A stretch of DNA of 64,000 nt, taken from an uncultured Polaribacter sp. (GTDB taxonomy: Bacteria > Bacteroidota > Bacteroidia > Flavobacteriales > Flavobacteriaceae). A program made the position numbers and the translations under genes. Shown piece after piece: positions 51,547 through 61,620 of the stretch (the stretch's first letter is position 1; each line of letters starts with the position of its first letter). The DNA lies in assembly GCA_947497755.1 (NCBI GenBank), contig CANMHT010000001.1, forward strand, positions 620,001 to 684,000, given 5' to 3'. The notes under the pieces were generated by a model. It made no database searches, was not told the DNA's origin, and was given only the letters and a program-made list of their open reading frames with translations.

Positions 51547-54500
51547 ATGAAGAGAATGCTACTTAAACAATGGCTGTTTACTTTTGCAATACTCATTCCG
51601 TTAGGAATCGTAAAAAGTGCAGCGCAAACAGGACCCGCTGGAATAAGCACAGGGATCCATCTTTGGTTAAAGGCCGATGCAGGAATAACAGACCCAGGTT
51701 CTGGACTTACATCTTGGTTGGATCAATCTGGAGGAGTGATAACAAATACAATTAATGGAAATCCAACAAGAGTAGAAGGTGTATTTAATTTTAATCCAGT
51801 AACACGTTTTGATGGAACAGGAGATTTTATAAAAACAAATCTAAGTATCAATCATTCTACTGCTCCCAATGTAACTATTTATGCAGTATATAGACCAAGT
51901 GTAGATAATGCAGGAGCAGTTTGGGGAGAAGATGATGCTGGATGGGATCGTTTCATGATGGATGATGGAGGGCATTCAACGTATAATTCAATAGTTGGAA
52001 ATGGAAGCAACCCAACAGTAAATTATAATATACCAAACATATTTACAGCAAATACAGGAGTTAATACTACGGTAATATACCAACAAGCAGTAGCAAATGG
52101 AACTTTTGTATATGCCAATGGAACAGAAGTAGCTAATTTTACATCAAATCAATCTGGGAATTCTAATACGTTTGAGGTAGGTACTATTGGCCGTGGAGAA
52201 TTTCATTTTAATGGAGATGTTGCAGAGATTATAGTATATAGCAATGCACATACAGCTACAGAAAGAAATCAAGTAGAATCATATTTAGCAATAAAATATG
52301 GATTAACAAAGTCGGGAGATTATGTAAATTCAGATGGAACTACAATTTGGACAGCAGATGGAACTTATAATCAATCTATTATTACTGTAGGAAGAGATGA
52401 TGCTTCAAGTTTAGGTCAAATTAAATCAAAATCACCATCAGGAATATTAACTGTATTGGCTGAAGGTGAGAGCACAGACAATAGTAATACAGCAACTAAC
52501 TACAATTTTACAGATTTAGCAGATAAAGAGTTTTTGTTTTTAGCGAGTAATGGAGCAGCAGCACCAGCTATAAGAGGAATTGCTACAAATGCAGGAGGAT
52601 ATACCGTATCTAAACAAGAGTGGAAAGTAGAAGAGACAGCAGATACTGGAGCAATGACTTTAACCTTTGAAGAAGCAAGTATTGTAGATGGTCAAGAATA
52701 TCACTTGTTTACTAGTACAGATGCAGGCATGAGTAATTCGGCCAATGTAAGTATTCTTGCTACAGCTACAGCGAGTGGAAATATAGTAGAATTTACAGGA
52801 GTAGATCTTACTAATGGATACATTACATTTGGAAAATCTACTATTGTTCAAGGGCCAGGAAATGTAGATGCAGGTATTGCTTTATGGCTTAAGTCAGATG
52901 CGGGAATAACAGATCCGGGTTCTGGGCTTACATCATGGTTAGATGAATCAGGAGCAGGGATAACAAATACAATTAGTGGAAATCCAACTAAAGTTGATGG
53001 TTTATTTAATTTTAACCCAACTACACGTTTTGATGGAACAGGAGATTTTTTAGAAACAAACTTGTCAATTAATCATGCTGTTGCTCCCAATGTAACAATC
53101 TATACTGTATATACACCTTTAATAGATAATTCTGGTGGAGTCTGGGGAGAAGAAGATGGAGGATGGGATCGATTCATGTTAGATTTACCTCAAGTATATT
53201 TTAGTTCAGTGGTTGCTAATGGAGCTTATCCTATAGCGGCAAATAGAGATATCCCAAATATATTTACTACTAATACAAGAGTTTTAACCACAGTTTCTTA
53301 TCAACAAGGAGTAACTGATGGAACTTTTGTATATGCCAATGGAACACAAGAAGCTAATTTTACTTCAACTCAATCAGGAAATTCAGGGCTGTTTCAAGTA
53401 GGAAGAGGGGCTAATCATGGTCGTCTTTTTAATGGTGACATTGCAGAAATTCTTGTTTACAATAAAATACATTCTGCAGCAGAGCGCCAAAAAGTAGAGA
53501 GCTATTTAGCGATAAAATACGGATTGACAAAATCGGGAGATTATGTGAACTCTGACGGAGTTACTATTTGGACTGTAGATGGAACTTATAATCAATCAAT
53601 TATTACTATTGGAAGAGATGATGTTTCAAGTTTAGGTCAAATTAAATCAAAATCAACAACGGGAATATTAACAGTATTAGCAGAAGGTGAGAGTACTGAC
53701 AATAGCAATACATCAGCTAATTATAATTTTACAGATATAGCAGATAAAGAATTTTTATTTTTTGCTAGTAATGGAGGAGCTTTAACTATTGATAGAGGAA
53801 TTGCGACAGCAACTTCAGGATATAATGTATATCAACGTGAGTGGAAAGTACAAGAGACAGCTGATACTGGAGCATTGACTTTAACTTTTGAAGATGCAAG
53901 CATTGTTGATGGTCAAGAATATCATTTGTTTACTAGTGTAGATGCTGGAATGGGTAATTCAGCCAATGTAAGTATTCTTGGAACAGCAACAGCAAGTGGA
54001 AATGTATTAGAATTTACAGGAGTAAATCTTACTAATGGTTATGTAACTATAGGTAAACCTGATATGGTTCAAGGACCAGGAGTACATGCAAATGTTGCTT
54101 TATGGTTAAAGGCTGATGGAGAAGTTTATAATACAGGCACCACTCAAGCAACCGAGGGACAGGATATCACAACTTGGTCAGATGCCTCAGGAAATAGTAC
54201 GACTGTAAGTAAAACAGGAGGAAATCAGCCAAGTTTTTCGTTGACAAACCATATGAATTTTAACCCAGTGGTTTCATTTGATAGATCAAATACAGAACGT
54301 TTTACTACAACAAATTTAGGATTGGAAGCAACATCTAATGCTACTGTTTTTTTAGTGTCACGCAGAGGAGCATCAGGTACATATTATAGTATTTTTGGAC
54401 CAACTGATACATCAGCAGGTGTTGACATAGAACTGGGGTATACTACTGGAGGTAATTTTATTGTTCATGATGGTGGAGCAGCTCATATAGGAACAAGCAC

Positions 54501-57500
54501 AGTTTCTTATGCAGGAGGGTTGGCTAATATGTTTTCTGTAAAAAGAGAAGGAGATTCTTGGGGAATACTATCTAATGGAGGGGATTTACAAACAGGAACA
54601 CGTCCAAATGGTTTTAGTAATTCTATATACCAAATAGGTGCATCTAATAACGCTAATTATTTTAATGGAGATATTGCAGAGCTTTTAGTGTATAATGCAG
54701 CATTAAGTAGTGTTGATATAAACAAAATAGAAAGCTACTTAGCAATTAAATATGGAATAACTAAGACAGGAGATTATGTAAATTCAGATGGAACTATTAT
54801 TTGGACAGCAGATGGAGTTTATAATAAGTCTATTGTATCTGTTGGTAGGGATGATACTTCTAGCTTAGGGCAAATCAAATCAAAAGCAACTACCGGGATA
54901 TTAACAGTTTTAGCAGAAGGTGAGAGTACAGACAATAGCAATACAACAGCTAACTACAATTTTACAGATATAGCAGATAAAGAATTTTTATTCTTAGCTA
55001 GTAATGGAGAAACAGTATCAGCGAAAAGAGGAATTGCAACAAGCACTGGAGGATATTCCGTATCTAGACGAGAGTGGAAGGTACAAGAGACTGTAGATAC
55101 AGGAGCAATGACTTTAACTTTTGAAGATGCAAGCATTGTAGATGGTCAAGAATATCACTTGTTTACTAGTGTAGATGCAGGTATGGGTAACTCTACCAAT
55201 ATAAGTATTCTTGCTACAGCAACAGCAAGTGGAAATATCGTTGAATTTACAGGAGTAGATCTTACTAATGGATATATAACTTTAGGTAAATCTACTATTG
55301 TTCAAGGACCAGGAAATATAGATGCAGGTATTGCTTTGTGGCTCAAGTCAGATACAGGGTTAACAGATCCAGGTTCAGGGATTACAGCTTGGACGGATGA
55401 ATCAGGAGCAGGGGTAACAAATACAATTAATGGAAATCCAACAAAAGTAGATGATACATTTAACTTTAATCCGATAACACGTTTTGATGGAACAGGCGAC
55501 TTTATAAAGACAAATCTAAGTATCAATCATTCTACTGCTCCCAATGTAACTATTTATGCAGTATATACACCAAGTGTAGATAATGCAGGAGCAGTTTGGG
55601 GAGAAGATGATGCTGGATGGGATCGTTTAATGATGGATAATGGAAGTTTGGTTCAATTTAACTCTGTAATAGGAAATGGAGCTTCACCAATAGCATCTGT
55701 TAACTATAATATTCCAAACATATTTACAGCAAATACAGGAGTTAATACTACAGTAATATATCAACAAGCGGTAACTGATGGAACTTTTGTATATGCAAAT
55801 GGTACAGAAGTAGCTAATTTTACATCAAATCAAACTGGAAGCTCTAATGCGTTTGAAGTAGGAGCTATAGGTCGTGGAGATTTTCTATTTAATGGAGATG
55901 TTGCAGAGGTTATAGTATATAATAATGCACACACAGCTATAGAAAGAAATCAGGTAGAATCATATTTAGCAATAAAGTATGGATTGACAAAGTTAGGAGA
56001 TTATGTAAATTCAGATGGAACTACTATTTGGACAGCTGATGGAGCTTATAACCAATCTATCTTTACTATTGGAAGAGATGATGCTTCTAGCTTAGGTCAA
56101 ATCAAATCAAAATCACCATCAGGAATATTAACTGTATTAGCAGAAGGAGAGAGCACAGACAATAGCAATACAGCAGCTAATTACAATTTTACAGATATAG
56201 CAGATAAAGAATTTTTATTTTTTGCTAGTAATGGAGGAGCGTTAACTGTTGATAGAGGAATTACAACAGCAACCTCTGGATATAATGTATATCAACGAGA
56301 GTGGAAAGTAGAAGAGACAGCAGATACAGGAGCAATGACTTTAACTTTTGAAGATGCAAGTATTGTAGATGGTCAAGAGTATCACTTGTTTACTAGTTCA
56401 GATGCTGGAATGGGTAATTCAGCCAATGTAAGTATTCTTGCAACAGCAACAGCGAGTGGAAATATCGTTGAGTTTACAGGAGTAGATCTTACTAATGGTT
56501 ATATAACTTTAGGTAAATCTGATATGTTTCAAGGACCTGCAAATGTAGATGCAAGTATTGCTTTATGGCTTAAGTCAGATGCAGGAGTAATAGATCCAGG
56601 TTCAGGAATTACAGCTTGGACAGATGAGTCTGGTGCAGGGATGACCAATACAATTAACGGAAACCCAACAAAAGTTGAAGGTACATTTAACTTTAATCCA
56701 GTAACACGTTTTGATGGAACAGGAGATTTTATAAAGACAAATCTAAGTATCAATCATTCTACTGCTCCTAATATAACTATTTATGCAGTATATAGGCCTA
56801 GTGTAGATAATGCAGGAGCAGTTTGGGGAGAAGATGATGCAGGATGGGATCGTTTATTGATGGACGATGGAGGGCATTCAACGTATAATTCAATAGTAGC
56901 AAATGGAAGTAATCCAACAGCAAATTATAATATACCAAATATATTTACAGCAAGTACAGGAGTTAATACTACAGTAATATATCAACAAGCAGTAGCTGAT
57001 GGAACTTTTGTATATGCAAATGGTACAGAAGTAGCTAATTTTACATCAAATCAATCTGGAAGCTCTAATACGTTTGAAATAGGTGCTATAGGTCGTGGAG
57101 ATTTTCTATTTAATGGAGATGTTGCAGAAATAGTTGTTTATAATAAAGTACATTCTGCTGTAGATAGAGGAAAGGTGGAGAGCTACTTGGCTATTAAATA
57201 TGGATTGACAAAGTCAGGAGATTATGTAAATTCTGATGGAACTACAATTTGGGCAGCAGATGCCGCTTATAATCATGAAATTATAGGAATTGGAAGAGAC
57301 GACAATTCTCAATTGGATCAAAAGCAGTCTAAAACTGCAAATGCGAATACTACTATAGCTATCGGTACTATTGCAGCAGATAATGCTAGCAATGCAAATA
57401 CATTTACCACAGATAAAGGGTATGTACTGTTAGGGCATAATAATGCAAGTACTACCTTAGAAGTAAATGCAGATATGGATACGAACTTATTTGGTAGTCG

Positions 57501-60315
57501 TACAGCTAGAGAATGGAAATTGATACCTACCAATATAGGACAAGATGTTTTGTTAAAGTTTAATGGATTTGACAATACTTTTAATGTATTTATTGATGCG
57601 GATGGCGATTTTACTTCTGGAGCAAGTTTAGTAGGAATTTTAAGTGCTACAGGAGAGATTACCATACCTGCAGCCCAATTAGCAAGCGTAAAATATATTA
57701 CCATAGGAAAGCCAAAAGCAATTTACTATGTAAATGATGATGCTACTGGGGCAAATAATGGTACAAGTTGGGCAGATGCATTTACTAATTTAGAAGACGC
57801 ACTTGTTGCAGTTGGTGCTGGTGATGAGATTCGTGTGGCTCATGGTACTTATAAACCATCTGCAAGTAGAGGGTGTACAGATTGTTCTGGAGAATCAGAT
57901 TATCATTTTTTAATTGATAAATCAATCTCCATAAAAGGTAGCTATAACCCAACTACAGACATGCAAGATTTTAGCATGGGAAGAACAATTTTAGATGGAG
58001 ATGTTGGTGTTCAAGGAGATCATACTGATAATACCCACCATATTTTAGTAGTTGTAGGAGAAGTCACTTCTACAATTGATGGAGTTCAAATTCAAAATGC
58101 AAAAGAAGAGAGTTCTTCAAAAAATACCACTTTTGGAAGTTTAATTAATTATGGAGGAAATGGAGTGTATCTGTATCAAGGTAATCTTACTATTTCTCAT
58201 AGTATTATAAAAAATAATACATATTCTTCTTTAGGTGCAATATTCATTTTTCATAATTTATCTACATCTCTCGTAATTAAAAACTCATTATTTATAGGGA
58301 ATATAGAAAAATCAGGGACTAATAAACTTATTCGAAATAGAGCGGAACTTACTCTTGTCAACAACACATTTATTAATAACTCTACTTCTTTGCTTATAGA
58401 AAATGTATTTAACTCCTCTATTACAAATTTGTATAATAACGTTATTTATAATAGTGGAACTCCAGTTGATAATAGTGCTGGGGGAACATTAACAAGTTCA
58501 AATAACTTCTCTCAAATTGCTTTTACAGGAGCTACTGTGTTAGCAGGCAATCCTTTTACAAATAGTGCAGATCCAGATGGAGCTGATAATATTTTTGGAA
58601 CTACAGATGATGGATTATTTCCATCTTCAGGTTCAGCAATAATCAATGGGGGTACCAATGCTCAAAATACAGCTACAACAGATTTTACAGGAGCAGCAAG
58701 AATTCATAATAATTTTACTATAGATGCAGGAGCTTATGAACATATAAGTACACCAATAACGTTTACAGGAACAACAGTAGATTGGAACAATGCAGCAAAT
58801 TGGAGTTCTGGTACTGTACCAAATATGGGTGATACGGTTGTGATTCCTGCTGGTAAAACAGTAACTGCATCTGGAAATGTAGAAGCAGGAAGTATTACTG
58901 TAGATGGAGGTTTAACCGTTGGAGGAAATGTTACTGTAACAAATGATGTTGAGATTAATTCAGGAGCTTCAATTATTGCACAAAGTGCTACTCCATTTAA
59001 TATAAAATACAACAGAAATTTAAGTACTAATAATTGGTATTTGGTATCATCAGCAGTAACTAATGAAACCTTAGAAGACATTATTGCAAATCATACTTTT
59101 GCAACAGGTTCAGGAGCTAATATTGGAATAGGAGATTATGTAAATACCAATCCAGGTTGGAGCTATGTAGACCTAACTGCAACAGGGACTTTAGCGAGTG
59201 GTGAAGGTCGTGCAATAAAATTAGCAAGTAATGGAACTATTTCTGTTAATGGAGCGATGCCATTAAATGATATAAGTATTGCAATTACAGATGGAACTGG
59301 TAGTGGTGGTAATGCCTTTAATTTAGTTGGAAACCCTTTTCCATCATATATTGGAGGGAACCATGCTGCCCCAACAGCAATCAATAATTTATTAAGAGCA
59401 AATACAGCAATTTTAGCAGAAGAAACAATTTGGTTTTGGGATCAAGCTACAGATGGATATGTGCAAGTAAATCAAGCAAGTGCATTGATTGATGGAGTAC
59501 GTAACATTGCACCAGGGCAAGGGTTCTTTGTAAAATCAAATGCATCTGGAGGAAACTTTAGCTTTACTGAAGCTTTACAATCTCATGGAAGTGGAGATAC
59601 TTTTATGAAATCCTCACAAACAAATAGTGTGTCTCGAATTAAATTAAGTATTGCAAATAAAAATGCTTGTAAAAAAACAGATATACTGTACTTGTCAGAT
59701 GCAACAACAGGTTGGGATAATGGATACGATAGTACGACCTTTGATGGAGCAGATACTTCTTTTAACATTTTTACAGAATTGTTAACCGATAATCAAGGGA
59801 AATCTTTAGGGATTCAATCGTTACCAAATAAAGATTACGAAAAGATGGTAATTCCAGTAGGAGTACATGCATCGGCAGGAAGTAAAATAAGATTAACTGC
59901 TGAAGTAACTAATTTACCAAATGGTATTCGTGCATACATTGAAGATAAAGAAAAAGGAAGCTTCATTTTATTAAACGAAAACAATGCTAGTTATGAAGTT
60001 ACTTTAACTAAGGATATCAGTGGTACAGGAAGATTCTTTATTCATACAACTCCAAAAGTCTTAGGAACTGATGATCTTACTACTCAGTCTATAAAAGTAT
60101 ACTTATCAAATACTAGAAACTTAAGAATAACTGGAATAGCTCAAGGAGAAACAACAGTAGATATCTATTCAGTAATCGGTCAGAAAGTACTCACACATAA
60201 ATTTATAGCAACAGGAGCTAAAGATGTGACCTTACCGCAATTAAGTGCTGGAGTTTACCTAGTAAAAGTTAAAGCAGTACAAGGAGAGTTAACAAAGAAA
60301 ATAATCATAGAATAA
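51547..60315 (+). CDS. Giant secreted T9SS protein with five LamG-like repeats and a beta-helix
   Basis: 2922 residues. Signal peptide (LLKQWLFTFAILIPLGIVKSAAQ). Five tandem units start near residues 27, 435, 842, 1253 and 1662, each about 400 long. Each has a LamG/jelly-roll module (IALWLKSDAGITDPGSG, TRFDGTGDF, AVWGEDDAGWDR, FNGDVAEI), then a conserved module (VESYLAIKYGLTKSGDYVNS, IGRDDASSLGQIKSKS, LAEGESTDN, DGQEYHLFTS). Unit 3 has a different LamG part, and the second half of unit 5 diverges (IGRDDNSQLDQKQSKT). After residue 2059 a right-handed beta-helix-like domain begins (YYVNDDATGANNGTSWADAF). From about 2400 a further beta region follows, and the last about 75 residues are a type A sorting domain (VDIYSVIGQKVLTHKF, LSAGVYLVKVKA). 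Probably a surface adhesin or polysaccharide-binding protein. Confidence 0.92.
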   Translation: MKRMLLKQWLFTFAILIPLGIVKSAAQTGPAGISTGIHLWLKADAGITDPGSGLTSWLDQSGGVITNTINGNPTRVEGVFNFNPVTRFDGTGDFIKTNLSINHSTAPNVTIYAVYRPSVDNAGAVWGEDDAGWDRFMMDDGGHSTYNSIVGNGSNPTVNYNIPNIFTANTGVNTTVIYQQAVANGTFVYANGTEVANFTSNQSGNSNTFEVGTIGRGEFHFNGDVAEIIVYSNAHTATERNQVESYLAIKYGLTKSGDYVNSDGTTIWTADGTYNQSIITVGRDDASSLGQIKSKSPSGILTVLAEGESTDNSNTATNYNFTDLADKEFLFLASNGAAAPAIRGIATNAGGYTVSKQEWKVEETADTGAMTLTFEEASIVDGQEYHLFTSTDAGMSNSANVSILATATASGNIVEFTGVDLTNGYITFGKSTIVQGPGNVDAGIALWLKSDAGITDPGSGLTSWLDESGAGITNTISGNPTKVDGLFNFNPTTRFDGTGDFLETNLSINHAVAPNVTIYTVYTPLIDNSGGVWGEEDGGWDRFMLDLPQVYFSSVVANGAYPIAANRDIPNIFTTNTRVLTTVSYQQGVTDGTFVYANGTQEANFTSTQSGNSGLFQVGRGANHGRLFNGDIAEILVYNKIHSAAERQKVESYLAIKYGLTKSGDYVNSDGVTIWTVDGTYNQSIITIGRDDVSSLGQIKSKSTTGILTVLAEGESTDNSNTSANYNFTDIADKEFLFFASNGGALTIDRGIATATSGYNVYQREWKVQETADTGALTLTFEDASIVDGQEYHLFTSVDAGMGNSANVSILGTATASGNVLEFTGVNLTNGYVTIGKPDMVQGPGVHANVALWLKADGEVYNTGTTQATEGQDITTWSDASGNSTTVSKTGGNQPSFSLTNHMNFNPVVSFDRSNTERFTTTNLGLEATSNATVFLVSRRGASGTYYSIFGPTDTSAGVDIELGYTTGGNFIVHDGGAAHIGTSTVSYAGGLANMFSVKREGDSWGILSNGGDLQTGTRPNGFSNSIYQIGASNNANYFNGDIAELLVYNAALSSVDINKIESYLAIKYGITKTGDYVNSDGTIIWTADGVYNKSIVSVGRDDTSSLGQIKSKATTGILTVLAEGESTDNSNTTANYNFTDIADKEFLFLASNGETVSAKRGIATSTGGYSVSRREWKVQETVDTGAMTLTFEDASIVDGQEYHLFTSVDAGMGNSTNISILATATASGNIVEFTGVDLTNGYITLGKSTIVQGPGNIDAGIALWLKSDTGLTDPGSGITAWTDESGAGVTNTINGNPTKVDDTFNFNPITRFDGTGDFIKTNLSINHSTAPNVTIYAVYTPSVDNAGAVWGEDDAGWDRLMMDNGSLVQFNSVIGNGASPIASVNYNIPNIFTANTGVNTTVIYQQAVTDGTFVYANGTEVANFTSNQTGSSNAFEVGAIGRGDFLFNGDVAEVIVYNNAHTAIERNQVESYLAIKYGLTKLGDYVNSDGTTIWTADGAYNQSIFTIGRDDASSLGQIKSKSPSGILTVLAEGESTDNSNTAANYNFTDIADKEFLFFASNGGALTVDRGITTATSGYNVYQREWKVEETADTGAMTLTFEDASIVDGQEYHLFTSSDAGMGNSANVSILATATASGNIVEFTGVDLTNGYITLGKSDMFQGPANVDASIALWLKSDAGVIDPGSGITAWTDESGAGMTNTINGNPTKVEGTFNFNPVTRFDGTGDFIKTNLSINHSTAPNITIYAVYRPSVDNAGAVWGEDDAGWDRLLMDDGGHSTYNSIVANGSNPTANYNIPNIFTASTGVNTTVIYQQAVADGTFVYANGTEVANFTSNQSGSSNTFEIGAIGRGDFLFNGDVAEIVVYNKVHSAVDRGKVESYLAIKYGLTKSGDYVNSDGTTIWAADAAYNHEIIGIGRDDNSQLDQKQSKTANANTTIAIGTIAADNASNANTFTTDKGYVLLGHNNASTTLEVNADMDTNLFGSRTAREWKLIPTNIGQDVLLKFNGFDNTFNVFIDADGDFTSGASLVGILSATGEITIPAAQLASVKYITIGKPKAIYYVNDDATGANNGTSWADAFTNLEDALVAVGAGDEIRVAHGTYKPSASRGCTDCSGESDYHFLIDKSISIKGSYNPTTDMQDFSMGRTILDGDVGVQGDHTDNTHHILVVVGEVTSTIDGVQIQNAKEESSSKNTTFGSLINYGGNGVYLYQGNLTISHSIIKNNTYSSLGAIFIFHNLSTSLVIKNSLFIGNIEKSGTNKLIRNRAELTLVNNTFINNSTSLLIENVFNSSITNLYNNVIYNSGTPVDNSAGGTLTSSNNFSQIAFTGATVLAGNPFTNSADPDGADNIFGTTDDGLFPSSGSAIINGGTNAQNTATTDFTGAARIHNNFTIDAGAYEHISTPITFTGTTVDWNNAANWSSGTVPNMGDTVVIPAGKTVTASGNVEAGSITVDGGLTVGGNVTVTNDVEINSGASIIAQSATPFNIKYNRNLSTNNWYLVSSAVTNETLEDIIANHTFATGSGANIGIGDYVNTNPGWSYVDLTATGTLASGEGRAIKLASNGTISVNGAMPLNDISIAITDGTGSGGNAFNLVGNPFPSYIGGNHAAPTAINNLLRANTAILAEETIWFWDQATDGYVQVNQASALIDGVRNIAPGQGFFVKSNASGGNFSFTEALQSHGSGDTFMKSSQTNSVSRIKLSIANKNACKKTDILYLSDATTGWDNGYDSTTFDGADTSFNIFTELLTDNQGKSLGIQSLPNKDYEKMVIPVGVHASAGSKIRLTAEVTNLPNGIRAYIEDKEKGSFILLNENNASYEVTLTKDISGTGRFFIHTTPKVLGTDDLTTQSIKVYLSNTRNLRITGIAQGETTVDIYSVIGQKVLTHKFIATGAKDVTLPQLSAGVYLVKVKAVQGELTKKIIIE
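51625..57720 (+). repeat. Five in-frame tandem repeats of about 1.2 kb
   Basis: Unit starts at 51625, 52849, 54070, 55303 and 56530; the last ends near 57720. Units 1, 4 and 5 are closest: 51835-51953 and 55510-55628 differ by a single base over 119 bases in my reading, and the same stretch in unit 5 differs at about five. Units 2 and 3 differ much more in the first half but share the second half. Confidence 0.9.
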
Positions 60316-60329
60316 ATAGTAAATAAAAT

Positions 60330-60367
60330 CCAGTCACTAAATACAGAACACATGTTTTGGTGACTGG
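60330..60367 (+). terminator. Hairpin after the giant T9SS gene, possible attenuator
   Basis: CCAGTCAC (60330-60337) pairs with GTGACTGG (60360-60367), extended inward by TAAA/TTTG to a 12-bp stem. No T tract follows, so it may stabilise the mRNA end or act as a partial terminator before the barrel gene at 60396. Confidence 0.5.
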
Positions 60368-60395
60368 TTCTAAAACTCAAAAAAGAAAGATAAAT

Positions 60396-60938
60396 ATGAG
60401 AAAATTAATTGTAACAGCTTTAGTAACAGTTGTATTTGGAACAACAGTATTTGCACAAAAAAGCGAAGTAAATTCAGACAAATGGATGCTAAAGTTTGAT
60501 TTTGGAGCAACCAAGTTTAATAATACAGCAACGACACATGTTGGAGATTTTGTAAATGTTGGTATTGGATTAGAAGCTATACGAACTTTTGAAAACAATG
60601 TATTTGTATCCGCAGGGGCAACTATTAGTGTACTTAAGAAAACAAGTTTATGGGAAAATCCATTAGAGTATAGGTCTTTTAATGCAGATGTTGGATATAG
60701 ATTTTCTAGAGAGCATATCGTACAACCTTATGTATCAGTTGGTGCAAGTTATATAACCAAAGCCAATACATTACCTAATGCAGAAGGGACATTTTCGGTA
60801 AATTTTACGGGAGGATTGCTACTATGGATACACGATTCAAATTTTGGAATCAATTTGCAGAATACTTACAAAACAGTATCTAATGAAAATATGGTGCCAC
60901 ATAACAGATTTACTTTAGGAGTTACTTACAGATTATAA
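60396..60938 (+). CDS. Outer membrane beta-barrel protein
   Basis: 180 residues from the ATG at 60396, which starts the signal peptide (RKLIVTALVTVVFGTTVFAQ). An in-frame ATG at 60357 lies inside the upstream hairpin and is not used here. The mature part has alternating strands (KWMLKFDFGATKFNN, VNVGIGLEAIRTFENNVFVSAGATISVL, RSFNADVGYRFS, VQPYVSVGASYIT, FSVNFTGGLLLWI, NFGINLQNTYKTV) and ends FTLGVTYRL, typical of OmpA/OmpX-like eight-stranded barrels. It follows the giant T9SS gene and may help hold or export it, by analogy with two-gene T9SS arrangements; that is inference. Confidence 0.78.
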   Translation: MRKLIVTALVTVVFGTTVFAQKSEVNSDKWMLKFDFGATKFNNTATTHVGDFVNVGIGLEAIRTFENNVFVSAGATISVLKKTSLWENPLEYRSFNADVGYRFSREHIVQPYVSVGASYITKANTLPNAEGTFSVNFTGGLLLWIHDSNFGINLQNTYKTVSNENMVPHNRFTLGVTYRL

Positions 60939-60967
60939 ACTTTTTTAGAACTATTAATATTAAAAAT

Positions 60968-61126
60968 ATGGAAAGCAACAAAGAAAATATCACTAGAAAA
61001 GAAGCTATTAATAAAATAGGGAAGTATGGAAAATATGCGGCTTTAACAGCTGTAGGAACTTATATTTTGTTACATCCTAAAACGGCACAGGCGAGAAGCC
61101 CAGAAGCGCCAGGTGATGGATTTTAA
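60968..61126 (+). CDS. 52-residue exported peptide with signal-like N-terminus
   Basis: Short frame from ATG 60968 to TAA 61124-61126. It begins MESNKENITRKEAINKIGKY, then a hydrophobic run (about 23-35, YAALTAVGTYILL), then HPKTAQA and a short tail RSPEAPGDGF. The T-R-K-x-A plus hydrophobic run plus A-Q-A order resembles a Tat-like or Sec signal with a cleavage site after AQA. Only about ten residues (RSPEAPGDGF) would remain mature. I do not recognise the family. It lies 29 bases after the barrel stop and 31 before the next short ORF. Confidence 0.55.
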   Translation: MESNKENITRKEAINKIGKYGKYAALTAVGTYILLHPKTAQARSPEAPGDGF

Positions 61127-61157
61127 TAGTATCAATTAATAATAAATAATTAAGAAT

Positions 61158-61331
61158 ATGTCACATCAAGAGTTTAACAATATTTATTATTTGTTTACCA
61201 AAGATAAAAAAGGAATTCGCCCGCAGGATACAATCAATACAACTGGATATGAATTGAAAGAATTTATAGAGTTTGCATTGGAAAGAATTCTTCATGAGGC
61301 TGATCGTTCTCAAACAGAATTGTTTGTTTAA
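61158..61331 (+). CDS. 57-residue soluble protein, function unknown
   Basis: Short frame from ATG 61158 to TAA 61329-61331. Sequence features: SHQEFNNIYYLFTKDKKG, then IRPQDTINTTGYELKEF, and a C-terminal helix with EFALERILHEADRSQTELF. No signal or membrane segment, so it should be cytoplasmic. It is encoded just after the exported 52-residue peptide and ends near a hairpin. The pair could be a small secreted peptide and its intracellular partner, but there is no family evidence. Confidence 0.5.
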   Translation: MSHQEFNNIYYLFTKDKKGIRPQDTINTTGYELKEFIEFALERILHEADRSQTELFV

Positions 61332-61620
61332 AGGTATTCCAGATCAATACTTTTCTTTAAGAAGTTATCTATAGAGGGATCGATAACTTCTTCAACCAGT
61401 GGTTTAACTACTGTGCTATAAGGGGCAATAGTATATAGAGGTTAATTAAGTTAAATCACTGGTTAATTAGATAAGCGGTTAATTAATCAAAGCTTAGCTA
61501 AACTTAAGAGAAGGGTTTCCTCAATAGGAAGCCCTTTTCTATTTAAAAGGTGAAGTAAAAATAACTTAGTATAACTGTAATTCATAGAAAATGAAAACAT
61601 ACTTTTTAAGATTATAGAAT
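61332..61620 (+). other. 289-base region with two hairpins and three GGTTAATTA repeats
   Basis: A hairpin AAGAAGTTATC (61359-61369)/GATAACTTCTT (61382-61392) follows the short ORF. Three direct repeats GGTTAATTA start at 61440, 61461 and 61477. A terminator-like hairpin AAGGGTTTCC (61511-61520)/GGAAGCCCTT (61527-61536) with T-rich end follows. No ORF of note. It could be the end of the small-ORF transcript plus an operator, or a small RNA; the sequence does not decide. Confidence 0.45.
61507..61540 (+). terminator. Intrinsic terminator-like hairpin
   Basis: A ten-base stem AAGGGTTTCC/GGAAGCCCTT (one G-T pair) with loop TCAATA, followed by TTCT. Best read as the end of the transcript carrying the two short ORFs. 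Confidence 0.7.

Noticed and set aside
51625..57720. Regular repeats suggesting a CRISPR array
   Set aside because: Units are about 1.2 kb, in frame and coding; no short repeat-spacer pattern anywhere in the window.
51570..59768. Several ORFs of 60-128 codons in other frames of the giant T9SS gene
   Set aside because: They recur at the same place in each repeat unit and only mirror the repeats of the real gene; no starts or domains of their own.
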